Shown one piece after another: positions 48,369-56,475 of a DNA stretch of 64,000 bases; the first letter of the stretch is position 1; each line of letters begins with the position of its first letter. The notes beneath the pieces were generated by a model. The model searched no databases and was not told where the DNA came from. It saw only the letters and a list, made by a program, of their open reading frames with translations. Source of the stretch: Pseudomonadota bacterium. Its GTDB lineage: Bacteria; Pseudomonadota; Gammaproteobacteria; Xanthomonadales; Xanthomonadaceae. The position numbers and the translations under genes are program-made. Where the stretch lies: contig JAFEFT010000016.1 in assembly GCA_018240435.1 (NCBI GenBank), forward strand, positions 1-64,000, written 5' to 3'.

Positions 48369-48510
48369 ATCAAGGGGGTCTCCACGCCATTTCTGCCGGC
48401 ACGCAGCGTTCGCGTGCGGCGCAACACCGGGCGCGTGCCGCCACCGCCGCTGGCACCGCCATCCGCGGCACGGCCGCCCGGAGCGGGCGGCCGCAACATG
48501 GCTGGCGCGC

Positions 48511-49665
48511 TCAGCGCCGCCAGTACTGGTTCTTGTCCTCGGTGGAAACCAGTTCCACCGCGCCCAGACCCTCGGCCAGGCTCTTGGCGTCGCCGCCCTG
48601 CGCCAGCTTGATCTTCAGGCGCACCTCGTTCTGCGAATCGGCGAAGCGCAGTGCATCCTCGTAGGTGATCTCGCCGGCCTGATAGAGCTCGAACAGGCTC
48701 TGGTCGAAGGTGCGCATGCCGAGGTTGGTGGATTCCTTCATCACTTCCTTGAGCTTGTGGATCTCGCCGTCGCGGATGTAGTCCTGCACCAGCGGGGTGC
48801 CGAGCAGGATCTCCATCGCCACCCGCCGCGCCTTGCCGTCGGGCGTCGGGATCAACTGCTGCGCGACCACGCCCTTGAGGTTCATCGACAGATCCATCAG
48901 CAATTGATGACGGCGATCCTCGGGGAAGAAGTTGATGATGCGATCCATCGCCTGGTTGGCGTTGTTGGCGTGCAGGGTGCACAGCACGAGGTGGCCGGTT
49001 TCGGCGAAGGCGATGGCATGATCCATGCCCTCGCGGGTGCGCACCTCGCCGATCATGATCACGTCCGGCGCCTGGCGCAGGGTGTTCTTCAGTGCGTTCT
49101 CCCAGTTGTCGGTGTCGATGCCGACCTCGCGCTGGGTGATGATGCAGCCCTCGTGGCGATGCACGAACTCGATCGGATCCTCGATGGTGATGATGTGGCC
49201 GGTGGAGTTCATGTTGCGGTAGCCGATCATCGCCGCCAGCGAGGTCGACTTGCCGGTGCCGGTGGCGCCGACGAAGATGATGATGCCGCGCTTGGTCATC
49301 GCCAGCGACTTGATGATCGGTGGCAGGTTGAGCTCTTCCACGGTCGGGATCTTGGTCTCGATCCGGCGCAGCACCATGCCGACCTGGTTGCGCTGGTAGA
49401 AACAGCTCACGCGGAAGCGGCCGACGCCAGCCACGCCGATGGCGAAGTTGCATTCGTGGGTTTTCTCGAATTCCTCGCGCTGCGGCGGCGTCATCACGTT
49501 GAGCACGAGGTCGCGGCTTTGCTGCGAAGTCAGCGCCGCCTGCGTGATCGGGCTGATCTTGCCGTGCACCTTCATCGCCGGCGGCATGCCCGAGGTGATG
49601 AACAGGTCCGACGCCTTGTTGTGCGCCATCAGCTTGAGATAGGAGGTGAAGTCGATGCCGCTCAT
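48511..49665 (-). CDS. pilU: Type IV pilus ATPase PilU
   Basis: 384-residue PilT paralogue that assists pilus retraction with PilT. N-terminal PAS-like domain (FTSYLKLMAHNKASDLFITSGMPPAMKVHGKI), Walker A VGATGTGKSTSLAAMIGYRN, Asp box ITIEDPIEFVHRHEGCIITQREVG, Walker B DVIMIGEVRTREGMDHAIAFAETGHLVLCTLHANNANQAMDRI, and the PilU-type acidic tail ending STEDKNQYWRR. The spacer to pilT is filled by an inverted heptamer element; its last bases (GGAGTTTCCCC) supply a GGAG ribosome-binding site seven bases before the ATG. Confidence 0.96.
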   Translation of the reverse strand: MSGIDFTSYLKLMAHNKASDLFITSGMPPAMKVHGKISPITQAALTSQQSRDLVLNVMTPPQREEFEKTHECNFAIGVAGVGRFRVSCFYQRNQVGMVLRRIETKIPTVEELNLPPIIKSLAMTKRGIIIFVGATGTGKSTSLAAMIGYRNMNSTGHIITIEDPIEFVHRHEGCIITQREVGIDTDNWENALKNTLRQAPDVIMIGEVRTREGMDHAIAFAETGHLVLCTLHANNANQAMDRIINFFPEDRRHQLLMDLSMNLKGVVAQQLIPTPDGKARRVAMEILLGTPLVQDYIRDGEIHKLKEVMKESTNLGMRTFDQSLFELYQAGEITYEDALRFADSQNEVRLKIKLAQGGDAKSLAEGLGAVELVSTEDKNQYWRR

Positions 49666-49676
49666 GGGGAAACTCC

Positions 49677-49784
49677 GTGAATCGTGAATGGTGAATGGTG
49701 AATCGTTGAAACGGAATCTGGAATCTGCGGCGTCAGCCTGCGGCCTCGCCTTTTCGATTCACGATTCACGATTCACGATTCACG
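49677..49784. repeat. Inverted heptamer-arm element in the pilT-pilU spacer
   Basis: Left arm 49677-49710 (GTGAATC/GTGAATG units) and right arm 49755-49784 (four CGATTCA units) are inverted around a 44-base spacer, which itself has GGAATCT units. It begins five bases after the pilT stop and ends 11 bases before the pilU ATG, as in the pheS-pheT element. Confidence 0.95.
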
Positions 49785-49789
49785 CCCCG

Positions 49790-50827
49790 TCACTCGAACA
49801 GCTTCTTGTCCTTGGCGTATTCCTTCGCCGTCGGACGGGTGATCTGGCCGCGCTTGACCATGTCCTGCAGGCACTGGTCGAGGGTCTGCATGCCGAGGTT
49901 CTGGCCGGTCTGGATCGACGAGTACATCTGCGCGACCTTGTCCTCGCGGATCAGGTTGCGGATGGCGGGGGTGCCGATCATGATCTCGTGCGCGGCGATG
50001 CGGCCGCCGCCGACCTTCTTCAGCAGCGCCTGGGCGATCACCGCGCGCAGCGACTCGGACAGCATCGAACGCACCATCGGCTTTTCACCGGCCGGGAACA
50101 CGTCGATGATGCGGTCGATGGTCTTGGCCGCCGAGCTGGTGTGCAGGGTGCCGAACACGAGGTGGCCGGTCTCGGCGGCTGTCAGCGCCAGCCGGATGGT
50201 TTCAAGGTCGCGCATTTCGCCGACGAGGATGTAGTCGGGGTCTTCGCGCAACGCCGAGCGCAGCGCCTCGTTGAAGCCGTGGGTGTCGCGGTGGACTTCG
50301 CGCTGGTTGACCAGGCACTTTTGCGAGGTGTGCACGAACTCGATCGGGTCCTCGACGGTGAGGATGTGCGCGTATTCCTTCTTGTTGATGTGGTCGATCA
50401 TCGCCGCCAGCGTGGTCGACTTGCCCGAGCCGGTCGGCCCGGTGCACAAGATCAGCCCCTGCGGCTGCTCGATGACCTCGCGGAAGATCGGCGGGCAGGC
50501 CAGATCCTCCAGCGTGAGCACTTCCGAGGGAATGGTACGGAATACCGCGCCGGCGCCGCGATTCTGGTTGAAGGCGTTGACGCGAAAGCGCGCCATGCCG
50601 GCGATCTCGAACGAGAAGTCGACTTCGAGGAACTCCTCGTAGTCGCGGCGCTGCTTGTCCGACATGATGTCGTACACCAGCGCGTGCACCTGCTTGTGCT
50701 CGAGCGCGGGGATGTTGATCCGGCGCACGTCGCCATCGACGCGGATCATCGGCGGCAACCCGGCCGAAAGGTGCAGGTCGGATGCCTTGTTCTTGACCGA
50801 GAAAGCCAGCAGTTCAGCGATGTCCAT
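49790..50827 (-). CDS. pilT: Type IV pilus retraction ATPase PilT
   Basis: 345-residue hexameric motor that depolymerises type IV pili for twitching motility. Blocks: MDIAELLAFSVKNKASDLHLSAGLPPMIRVDGDVRRI, Walker A CTGPTGSGKSTTLAAMIDHIN, Asp box LTVEDPIEFVHTSQKCLVNQREVHRDT, Walker B DYILVGEMRDLETIRLALTAAETGHLVFGTLHTSSAAKTIDRIIDVFPAGEK, and AIRNLIREDKVAQMYSSIQTGQNLGMQTLDQCL (AIRNLIRE is the PilT signature). ATG 50827 was chosen for similarity to known starts. pilU follows in the same direction. In xanthomonads Clp and cyclic di-GMP control pili, which links this locus in function to clp at 12 kb. Confidence 0.97.
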   Translation of the reverse strand: MDIAELLAFSVKNKASDLHLSAGLPPMIRVDGDVRRINIPALEHKQVHALVYDIMSDKQRRDYEEFLEVDFSFEIAGMARFRVNAFNQNRGAGAVFRTIPSEVLTLEDLACPPIFREVIEQPQGLILCTGPTGSGKSTTLAAMIDHINKKEYAHILTVEDPIEFVHTSQKCLVNQREVHRDTHGFNEALRSALREDPDYILVGEMRDLETIRLALTAAETGHLVFGTLHTSSAAKTIDRIIDVFPAGEKPMVRSMLSESLRAVIAQALLKKVGGGRIAAHEIMIGTPAIRNLIREDKVAQMYSSIQTGQNLGMQTLDQCLQDMVKRGQITRPTAKEYAKDKKLFE

Positions 50828-51024
50828 GCGCGTCCCCCCACGCCGAGTATGGTGTTCGCCCGGAGTATAGCCCCAATCGACGGCGCGGATTCCAGCCCCG
50901 CCAGCCAAACCGATCCGCAACGGGCGTGCCGGCGCCGGCGCTGCGCCGGCACGGAGTTGTGTACGCTATCGGCCTGCGTCGCGGCGCCCGCAACGCCGAT
51001 CCGCCCTTCATTCAAGGCCAGCCC

Positions 51025-51501
51025 ATGTCCCGCCCATTCACCGTTTTGCTCGCTTTGGCCGTACTGGCCCCGCTGCCGCTCGCCGCCGCCCCGGCAGCGC
51101 CCGCCGCCAATGGTCCGCAGTCGTATATCGACGGCAACCCGCAGACGAAAAACAACCCGCAAATCGCTGCCGTGCGGATCATCACCGTCGATGGCGAGCG
51201 GCCGCTGAATGTCCCCTTCGCGCTGCCGCCGGGGCCGCACTGGATCGAGGCGGTGCCACAGACCGCCAGCGCCGCGCAGGCGCCCAAGTCGCAGAGTTTC
51301 GTGCTCAAGATCCAGCCGTGCACGTATTACTACCTCGCTGCGCGCCGCAATCCGGTCGTCCAGGGGTCGTGGAAGATGATCGTGGACGCCGAGGAAACCA
51401 TCACCTCCTGCAACCCCGCCGACGAGCTGCGCAAGGCCCGGACGGCGATGGCGCGACCGCAGCCGACTGCGCCGACGCCGCCGGCGTCCGGTTCGCACTG
51501 A
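51025..51501 (+). CDS. Secreted protein of unknown function
   Basis: 158 aa, not recognised. A signal peptide (MSRPFTVLLALAVLAPLPLAAAPA) precedes an IgG-like beta-rich region: YIDGNPQTKNNPQIAAVRIITVDGERPLNVPFALPPGPHWIEAVPQ, SQSFVLKIQPCTYYYLAARRN and WKMIVDAEETITSCNP. Two cysteines (in QPCTYYY and TSCNP) may form a disulfide. The VPFALPPGPHWIEA...CTYYYLAAR layout resembles small periplasmic proteins that handle a cell-envelope ligand, but this is only a general likeness. It lies between divergent pilT and yggS, 77 bp before the latter, and may be transcribed with it. Confidence 0.8.
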   Translation: MSRPFTVLLALAVLAPLPLAAAPAAPAANGPQSYIDGNPQTKNNPQIAAVRIITVDGERPLNVPFALPPGPHWIEAVPQTASAAQAPKSQSFVLKIQPCTYYYLAARRNPVVQGSWKMIVDAEETITSCNPADELRKARTAMARPQPTAPTPPASGSH

Positions 51502-51578
51502 GCGGGCGTGGCACGCCCGGCACCGTTGTACCGGCGCGATCCATTCACCGGCGCCGGCCATGCGCGGCGCGCGCACGC

Positions 51579-52271
51579 ATGAACGACACCCTCGCCGGCC
51601 GCCGCCACGCCCTGCTCGCGCGCATGTCCGCCGCCGGCGGGCACGGCGCGGGCATGTCGCCGCGGCGCCTGCTGGCGGTGTCGAAGACCCGCGATGCCGA
51701 CGAGATCGCCGCACTGGCAGCCGCCGGTCAGCGTGCCTTCGGCGAGAATTACGTGCAGGAGGCGCTCGCCAAGCAACGCCAACTCACCGACCTGGCGCTG
51801 GAATGGCATCTGATCGGCCACCTGCAATCCAACAAGGCCGCGCAAGCCGCCGTCGCCTTCGACTGGGTGCAGTCGCTGGACCGGATCAAACTCGTGCCGC
51901 TGCTGGCGCGCCACCGACCGGCCGCACGACCGCCGCTGAACGTGCTGATTCAGGTCAACATCGACGACGAGGCCAGCAAGGCCGGCTGTCGCCCCGACGA
52001 AATCGCCGCGCTCGCCGACGCCATCACCGGCGAGCCGCGGCTGCGCCTGCGCGGCCTGATGGCGATTCCTGCGCCTGAGCCGGACATGACGCGCCGCCGC
52101 CACGCATTCGCCGCGATGAAGGCGTCGTTCGACGCACTGGCTGCACGGCATCCGGGCATCGACACGCTGTCGATGGGCATGAGCGAGGATTTCGAGTTGG
52201 CCATTGCCGAGGGTGCCAATCTGGTGCGGATCGGAACTGCCTTGTTCGGGCCGCGCCTGCGCATGGGCTGA
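51579..52271 (+). CDS. yggS: PLP homeostasis protein YggS (PLPBP)
   Basis: 230-residue pyridoxal-phosphate-binding TIM-barrel protein that balances free PLP and affects amino-acid pools. Visible: PLP-binding lysine in LLAVSKTRDADEIAALAAAGQRAFGENYVQEAL, EWHLIGHLQSNKA, VLIQVNIDDEASKAGC, RLRGLMAIP and LSMGMSEDFELAIAEGANLVRIGTALFG (phosphate-binding loop). It precedes proC on the same strand, a classic pairing, but 295 bp of repeats separate them, so they may no longer share a transcript. Confidence 0.95.
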   Translation: MNDTLAGRRHALLARMSAAGGHGAGMSPRRLLAVSKTRDADEIAALAAAGQRAFGENYVQEALAKQRQLTDLALEWHLIGHLQSNKAAQAAVAFDWVQSLDRIKLVPLLARHRPAARPPLNVLIQVNIDDEASKAGCRPDEIAALADAITGEPRLRLRGLMAIPAPEPDMTRRRHAFAAMKASFDALAARHPGIDTLSMGMSEDFELAIAEGANLVRIGTALFGPRLRMG

Positions 52272-52300
52272 TTGCAAGAGTGCGGGCATCGAGACTGTGC

Positions 52301-52366
52301 AGGCAGGATGCCGAAGCGAACGGCGAAGCCGGCCCGAAGGGCGGGCCGCTGATGCGGTCCGCAATC
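52301..52366. repeat. Second copy of the 66-bp dispersed element
   Basis: Matches 12531-12597 with two substitutions (GCGGTCCGC against GCGGCCCGT). Like the first copy it lies about 30 bases after a stop codon (yggS here, clp there). It contains GGCCCGAAGGGCGGGCC, able to form a hairpin. Confidence 0.93.
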
Positions 52367-52381
52367 GCAAATCCCCTCCGC

Positions 52382-52461
52382 CGTTCGCCCTGAGCCTGTC
52401 GAAGGGCGCACCGGGACTCGCAGCAGGGCAAAGCGTGATTCGACAAGCTCACCACGAACGG
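52382..52461. repeat. Inverted pair of REP-like units
   Basis: CGTTCGCCCTGAGCCTGTCG (from 52382, continuing AAGGGCG) and, inverted, TTCGACAAGCTCACCACGAA (from 52439, continuing CGG) face each other 30 bases apart. The family is the same as the cluster at 40383-40600. Together with the 66-bp element, it takes up most of the 295-bp yggS-proC gap. Confidence 0.92.
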
Positions 52462-52566
52462 CATGCCGGGACCAGGGACTCGCAATGCACCCTCCGCCCC
52501 GATCGCGCGATTGTGCAATGCACCAAAAGCATTGCTATGCTCGCCGGACTGTCCTGCGAAGCACTC

Positions 52567-53475
52567 ATGATGACCGTGCCAACCGATGCGCTGACAACGA
52601 CCCTGACGGTTGAAGCCGATGCAGTGGCCTGCGCCCTGCCGCGGCGCGCCCGCATCGCCTTCATCGGCGGCGGCAACGTCGCCCGCAGCATGATCGGCGG
52701 CTTGCTGGCGCGCGGCACGGAGGCATCGACCCTCGCCGTGTCCGAACCCGATGCCGGCCTGCGCGCCGCGCTGGTCAACGACTTTCGTATTGCCGCGCAC
52801 GCCGGAAATCCCGAGGCCATCGCCGATGCGGTGCTGTGGGTGCTGGCGGTCAAGCCGCAGGTGCTGCGCGCGGTGTGCCATGAGTTGGCGCCGCTGGCGC
52901 AGCAGGCGCGGCCGCTGGTGGTGACGCTGGCCGCCGGCATCCCGATCGCCGCCGTGCGGCGCTGGCTGCTGGCCGATTCCGGATCGGCCCCGGCGATCGT
53001 GCGCGCCATGCCCAACACGCCGGCCTTGCTGGGCGCGGGCGCGACCGCGCTGTGCGCCAATGCGCAGGTGTCGCCGGCGCAACGAACCCAGGTGCAGGCG
53101 CTGTTCGAGGCCGTCGGCACCGCCGTGTGGGTCGATGACGAGACGTTGATGGACACCGTCACCGCCACCTCCGGCAGCGGCCCGGCCTATGTGTTCGCGC
53201 TGATGGAAGCGATGCAGGCAGCGGCGGTTGCGCAAGGCTTGCCGGCGGCAACCGCACGCGCGCTGATCGCGCAGACCGTGCTTGGCGCTGGGCGAATGCT
53301 GGTCGAATCCGGCGAGGATGCGGCGACCCTGCGGCGACGGGTGACCTCGCCTGGCGGCGTCACCGAGCAGGCGCTGCGTTGCTTCGCCGAAGACGGCTTC
53401 GACACCCTGCTCGCCCGCGCCATCGCCGCGGCGACCACGCGCGGCGCGGAATTGGCGGCGCAGTACGCCGACTGA
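52567..53475 (+). CDS. proC: Pyrroline-5-carboxylate reductase ProC
   Basis: Last step of proline synthesis, NAD(P)H-dependent. 302 aa; about 25 residues longer than usual at the N-terminus because the family match starts at ARIAFIGGGNVARSMIGGLLARG (Rossmann loop). Then VLAVKPQVL, VVTLAAGIPIAAVRRWL, APAIVRAMPNTPALLGAGATALCAN, SGSGPAYVFALMEAM and the signature AQTVLGAGRMLVESGEDAATLRRRVTSPGGVTEQALRCF. Start uncertain: ATG 52567 (or 52570) gives an extension MMTVPTDALTTTLTVEADAVACALPRR with no known role. Convergent with the BtuF-like gene. Confidence 0.94.
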   Translation: MMTVPTDALTTTLTVEADAVACALPRRARIAFIGGGNVARSMIGGLLARGTEASTLAVSEPDAGLRAALVNDFRIAAHAGNPEAIADAVLWVLAVKPQVLRAVCHELAPLAQQARPLVVTLAAGIPIAAVRRWLLADSGSAPAIVRAMPNTPALLGAGATALCANAQVSPAQRTQVQALFEAVGTAVWVDDETLMDTVTATSGSGPAYVFALMEAMQAAAVAQGLPAATARALIAQTVLGAGRMLVESGEDAATLRRRVTSPGGVTEQALRCFAEDGFDTLLARAIAAATTRGAELAAQYAD

Positions 53476-53490
53476 CACCCTCCAGACGGG

Positions 53491-54285
53491 TCAGCGCCGC
53501 GTCTGCCAGCGTTCGATGATGCGCGCCAGTGCGCGCACGCCGTCGGTCAGCGCCGCCGGCCCCGGTTGCAGGATCAGCGGCGATTTCACCTCGTGCAATT
53601 GCCCATCGCGCACCGCCGGAATGGCATCCCAGCCGGGCCGGGCCGCGAGCGCCGCGGGGCGAAACTTCTTGCCGCACCACGAGGCGATGATGATGTCCGG
53701 CGCCCGCCGCACCACCTCGCTGGCGTCGTCGAGGATGCGCCCGCGCGCCAGCGGCTGCGCCGCGCGTTCGGGGAAAATGTCGTCGCCGCCGGCGATGCGG
53801 ATCAACTCGGCCACCCAGCGGATGCCGGTGATCGGCGGCTCGTCCCACTCTTCGAAATACACTTTCGGCCGCTGCCGCCAACGCGCCGCATCCGACGCAA
53901 TCGCATCCAGACCACGCGATAACTCATCGGCCAGCGCCTCGGCGCGCGCGCCAGCGCCGACCAGCGCGCCAAGGCGGCGGATGTAGTCGAGGATGCCATC
54001 GACGCTGCGATGGTTGCTGATCCACACCTCGATGCCACGGCGGATCAGCTCGGCGGCGATGTCGGCCTGGATGTCGGAAAAGCCGATCGCGAAATCCGGC
54101 TGCAACGCGAGGATGGCTTCGATCTTCGCCGAGGTGAAGGCGCTGACCTTGGGCTTGTCGCGGCGCGCCTGCGGCGGCCGCACAGTGAAGCCGGAAATGC
54201 CGACGATGCGCGCGTGCTCGCCGAGCAGGTACAAGGTTTCGGTGGGTTCCTCGGTGAGGCAGACGATCCGCGCCGGTCCGCGCAT
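53491..54285 (-). CDS. BtuF-like cobalamin/metal-chelate binding protein without signal peptide
   Basis: 264 aa with the class III substrate-binding-protein fold (PF01497 type): RIVCLTEEPTETLYLLGEHARIVGISGFTVRPPQ, KPKVSAFTSAKIEAILALQPDFAIGFSDIQADIAAELIRRGIEVWISNHRSVDGILDYIRRLGALVG, and PKVYFEEWDEPPITGIRWVAELIRIAGGDDIFPE. ATG 54285 has AGGAG at good distance and no signal peptide or lipobox follows, so the protein should stay in the cytoplasm. Cytoplasmic relatives annotated as cobalamin-binding exist, with unclear role. No ABC permease or TonB receptor gene is nearby. Divergent from a lipoprotein gene. Confidence 0.85.
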   Translation of the reverse strand: MRGPARIVCLTEEPTETLYLLGEHARIVGISGFTVRPPQARRDKPKVSAFTSAKIEAILALQPDFAIGFSDIQADIAAELIRRGIEVWISNHRSVDGILDYIRRLGALVGAGARAEALADELSRGLDAIASDAARWRQRPKVYFEEWDEPPITGIRWVAELIRIAGGDDIFPERAAQPLARGRILDDASEVVRRAPDIIIASWCGKKFRPAALAARPGWDAIPAVRDGQLHEVKSPLILQPGPAALTDGVRALARIIERWQTRR

Positions 54286-54421
54286 GCATGCTCCTGCTGG
54301 GCTGTCGTGGTCGCCGTCCGTCGCCGTCGCGCTGCCGACGAAGCGGCCGGTGGCGGCCGGGTCGTTGCCGCCATTCTGGCACGGGCTATGATCGTCGCCA
54401 TCGCCTGCCGGGAGTGCGTCG

Positions 54422-55252
54422 ATGCGCAAGGATCTGCTGTCCATGACCCTGCTGCCACTGCTGCTGGTGAGCTGCTCGTGTTCGCATTCGCCCTCGCAGC
54501 CGGCCGCGAGCGCCACCAAGAGCGCGGCGCCGGCGACGGCCGCGTCGTCACTGCCGGCGATCGCCGGAGCATCCACCGGCGACGCGGCGGCGGGCGATGC
54601 CAGCTCCACCGCGCCCGCCGGGCCCGATCAGGTATTGCGCATCAGCGTGCGCGATCGTGGTGGCAAGGGGCCGGTCTATCACGCCGGCCTGAACCTGGTC
54701 GGCGCCAAGAGCCTGCAATGGACCGACCGCGCCGGTCGCCATGAATGGAGCGGCGGCATCCCCGTCAGCGGTGCCATCGAGGTGCGCTGCCCAGCACTGC
54801 GCGCCGAAACCGGGCGCAAGATCGCCACCGTCGCCTACGCCATGCAGGGGCCGTTGACCGAAGTCGCCGCCAGCATCGACACCGCCGCCTGCGTCGAACC
54901 GCCGGAAAAATCCACCGCCGGCGACTTCAAGGGCACCTTCTTCCCCTACTTCGGCCACGGCGCCTTCATCCCCTGCGCCGGCCTGCCCGCCGATGCCGCC
55001 TTCTACGGCAACGCCAAGGCCGCCTGGGTCAACCTCGACGCCAGTGCAACCGGGCAATACGGCACGTTGCGTGACGCCGCAGCAATCGCCGCCGATTCGC
55101 AAAAGCCCGTGCATGTGGAATGGACCGGCACCCTGATCGGCCCCGGTGGCTACGGCGAACAAGGCGCTTTCGCCTATCGCCTGGAAGCGACCGTGGTAAC
55201 CGCGTTGAGCACCGATTTCCCGCAGGACTGCCCAGCCGCCAGCCTGCCCTGA
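54422..55252 (+). CDS. Putative lipoprotein of unknown function
   Basis: 276 aa. Lipoprotein signal MRKDLLSMTLLPLLLVSCSC with a lipobox at LVSC (Cys18). A Ser/Ala/Thr-rich linker of about 45 residues precedes a beta-rich domain starting DQVLRISVRDRGGKGPVYHAGLNLVGAKSLQWTDRAG. Cysteines at ...EVRCPAL, DTAACVEPPEK, FIPCAGLP and FPQDCPAAS could form two disulfides. KGTFFPYFGHGAFIPCAGLPADAAFY resembles periplasmic proteins of the COG3650 type, which have this F-x-P-C-G-x-x-A-x-F pattern, so kinship is possible. An array of heptamers starts directly after its stop codon. Confidence 0.82.
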   Translation: MRKDLLSMTLLPLLLVSCSCSHSPSQPAASATKSAAPATAASSLPAIAGASTGDAAAGDASSTAPAGPDQVLRISVRDRGGKGPVYHAGLNLVGAKSLQWTDRAGRHEWSGGIPVSGAIEVRCPALRAETGRKIATVAYAMQGPLTEVAASIDTAACVEPPEKSTAGDFKGTFFPYFGHGAFIPCAGLPADAAFYGNAKAAWVNLDASATGQYGTLRDAAAIAADSQKPVHVEWTGTLIGPGGYGEQGAFAYRLEATVVTALSTDFPQDCPAASLP

Positions 55253-55399
55253 GCCGTTTCCCGTTTCCCGTTTCCCGTTTCCCGTTTCCCGCTTTCCGCT
55301 TTCCACTTGCCACTTGCCGATCGCCGTCTGCCGTTTTCTGTCCTCTGCCCTCTGCCCTCTGCCCTCTGCCCTCTGCCCTCTGTCCTCTGTCCTCTGTCA
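55253..55399. repeat. Heptamer array changing from CCGTTTC to CTCTGCC units
   Basis: The whole spacer between the lipoprotein and pdxH stops. Five CCGTTTC units come first, then CCGCTTT and CCACTTG-like intermediates that keep a period of seven, then CTCTGCC and CTCTGTC units. The pdxH TGA (55399-55397 on the minus strand) overlaps the last CTCTGTC unit. Confidence 0.95.
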
Positions 55400-55990
55400 C
55401 GGATACAGCATCCGCTTTTCCCACGCGCCATCGCGCAATTCGTAGCGATAGCGTTCATGCAAACGGAAGTCGCCGGCGTACCAGAACTCGATGCCATCGG
55501 GGACGACGCGATAGCCGCCCCAGCCGGGCGGCCGCGGCACGTCGCGGCCTTCGAATTCATGTTCGGCACGGGCAATCGCCGCCTCGAAGCTCGCCCGCGA
55601 ATCCAGCACCTGCGATTGCCGTGAGGCCCACGCGCCGATCTGGCTCATCCGTGGCCGGCTGGCAAAGTACGCATCGGCTTGCGCCTCGTCGACCCATTCC
55701 ACTCGCCCCTCGATGCGCACCTGCACCGGCTGCGGCAGGTGCTTCCAGTGGAACAGCAAGGCCGCGCGCGGGTTGTCGCGCAGGTCGCGACCCTTGGCGC
55801 TGGCGCGATGCGTGTAGAAGACGAACCCGCGATCGTCGAATTGCTTGAGCAGCACCGTGCGCGCCGACGGCTCGCCGCGCGCGTTGGCGGTGGCCAGCGT
55901 CATCGCTGTCGGCTCAGGATCGCCCGACGCGCGCGCACGCTCGAGCAGATCGCGGAAGGTGTCCAGAATTTCGGGGGATACGTCGGTCAT
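55397..55990 (-). CDS. pdxH: Pyridoxamine 5'-phosphate oxidase PdxH
   Basis: FMN enzyme that makes pyridoxal phosphate from PNP or PMP. 197 aa: [74 protein letters not shown] (FMN site), [19 protein letters not shown] and the C-terminal [32 protein letters not shown]. The usual FWQG-x-x-x-RLHDR reads [12 protein letters not shown] here, a mild change. The stop codon is within the flanking heptamer array. It may share PLP supply with yggS upstream in the region. Confidence 0.95.
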   Translation of the reverse strand: MTDVSPEILDTFRDLLERARASGDPEPTAMTLATANARGEPSARTVLLKQFDDRGFVFYTHRASAKGRDLRDNPRAALLFHWKHLPQPVQVRIEGRVEWVDEAQADAYFASRPRMSQIGAWASRQSQVLDSRASFEAAIARAEHEFEGRDVPRPPGWGGYRVVPDGIEFWYAGDFRLHERYRYELRDGAWEKRMLYP

Positions 55991-56032
55991 GGGGACGTTG
56001 CGAGCTGGGAGTTGGGAGGCGGCACGCGCTTG

Positions 56033-56160
56033 CCTTCTCCCATTGGGAAAAGGTGGCCCGGCAGGGGCGGATGCGGGAAGAGACTACGGGAACGGATGAT
56101 GCCGACGGAAATTCCCTTCCCGTATCCGTCCTTCGGGCACCTTCCCCCGGCGGAGGAAAG
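56033..56160. repeat. Inverted pair of a dispersed repeat between pdxH and dodecin
   Basis: 56033-56080 (CTTCTCCCATTGGG, AAGGTGGCCCG, CGGATGCGGGAAG) and the inverted 56112-56160 share the pattern AAGGTG-CCCG-CGGAT-CGGGAAG. They could pair into a large imperfect hairpin. Similar AAGGTGCCCGAAGGGCGG elements are common in xanthomonad spacers. No gene lies in 55991-56237. Confidence 0.7.
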
Positions 56161-56237
56161 AACCAGAATGGCGGTGCGCGGAATCGCGCGGCCCACGCTG
56201 CCGTCATTCCAGTGCGGGCGCCTGCCCGACACCGTGC

Positions 56238-56441
56238 CTACTTGACGACAAACGTGATGCGCAGGTTGACCCGCCATTCCTTGACGCGACCGTCGTCGTC
56301 GGTGGTCACCTTGATGTCGTTGACCCAGGCGCCCTTGATGTTCTTCACGCTCTCGGCGCATTTGAGCAGGCCCGACTGGACGGCATCCTCGATGCTCTTG
56401 CCGGACGACGAGGTGAGTTCGATGACCTTGGCTACCGACAT
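56238..56441 (-). CDS. Dodecin
   Basis: 67-residue flavin-binding dodecamer subunit that stores or buffers FMN/riboflavin. The whole sequence fits the family: SVAKVIELTSSSGKSIEDAVQSGLLKCAESVKNIKGAWVNDIKVTTDDDGRVKEWRVNLRITFVV, with the flavin-stacking tryptophan in GAW and the DGRVKEWRVN strand. It is divergent from aroK, with only 56 bp between start codons. Confidence 0.94.
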   Translation of the reverse strand: MSVAKVIELTSSSGKSIEDAVQSGLLKCAESVKNIKGAWVNDIKVTTDDDGRVKEWRVNLRITFVVK

Positions 56442-56475
56442 GATCGTGCTCCGTTCGGGCAGTTGGGAACGCTGT

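Noticed and set aside
48167..48510. A degraded infC gene upstream of rpmI
   Set aside because: No segment in any frame resembles IF-3; the region is explained by a promoter and leader.
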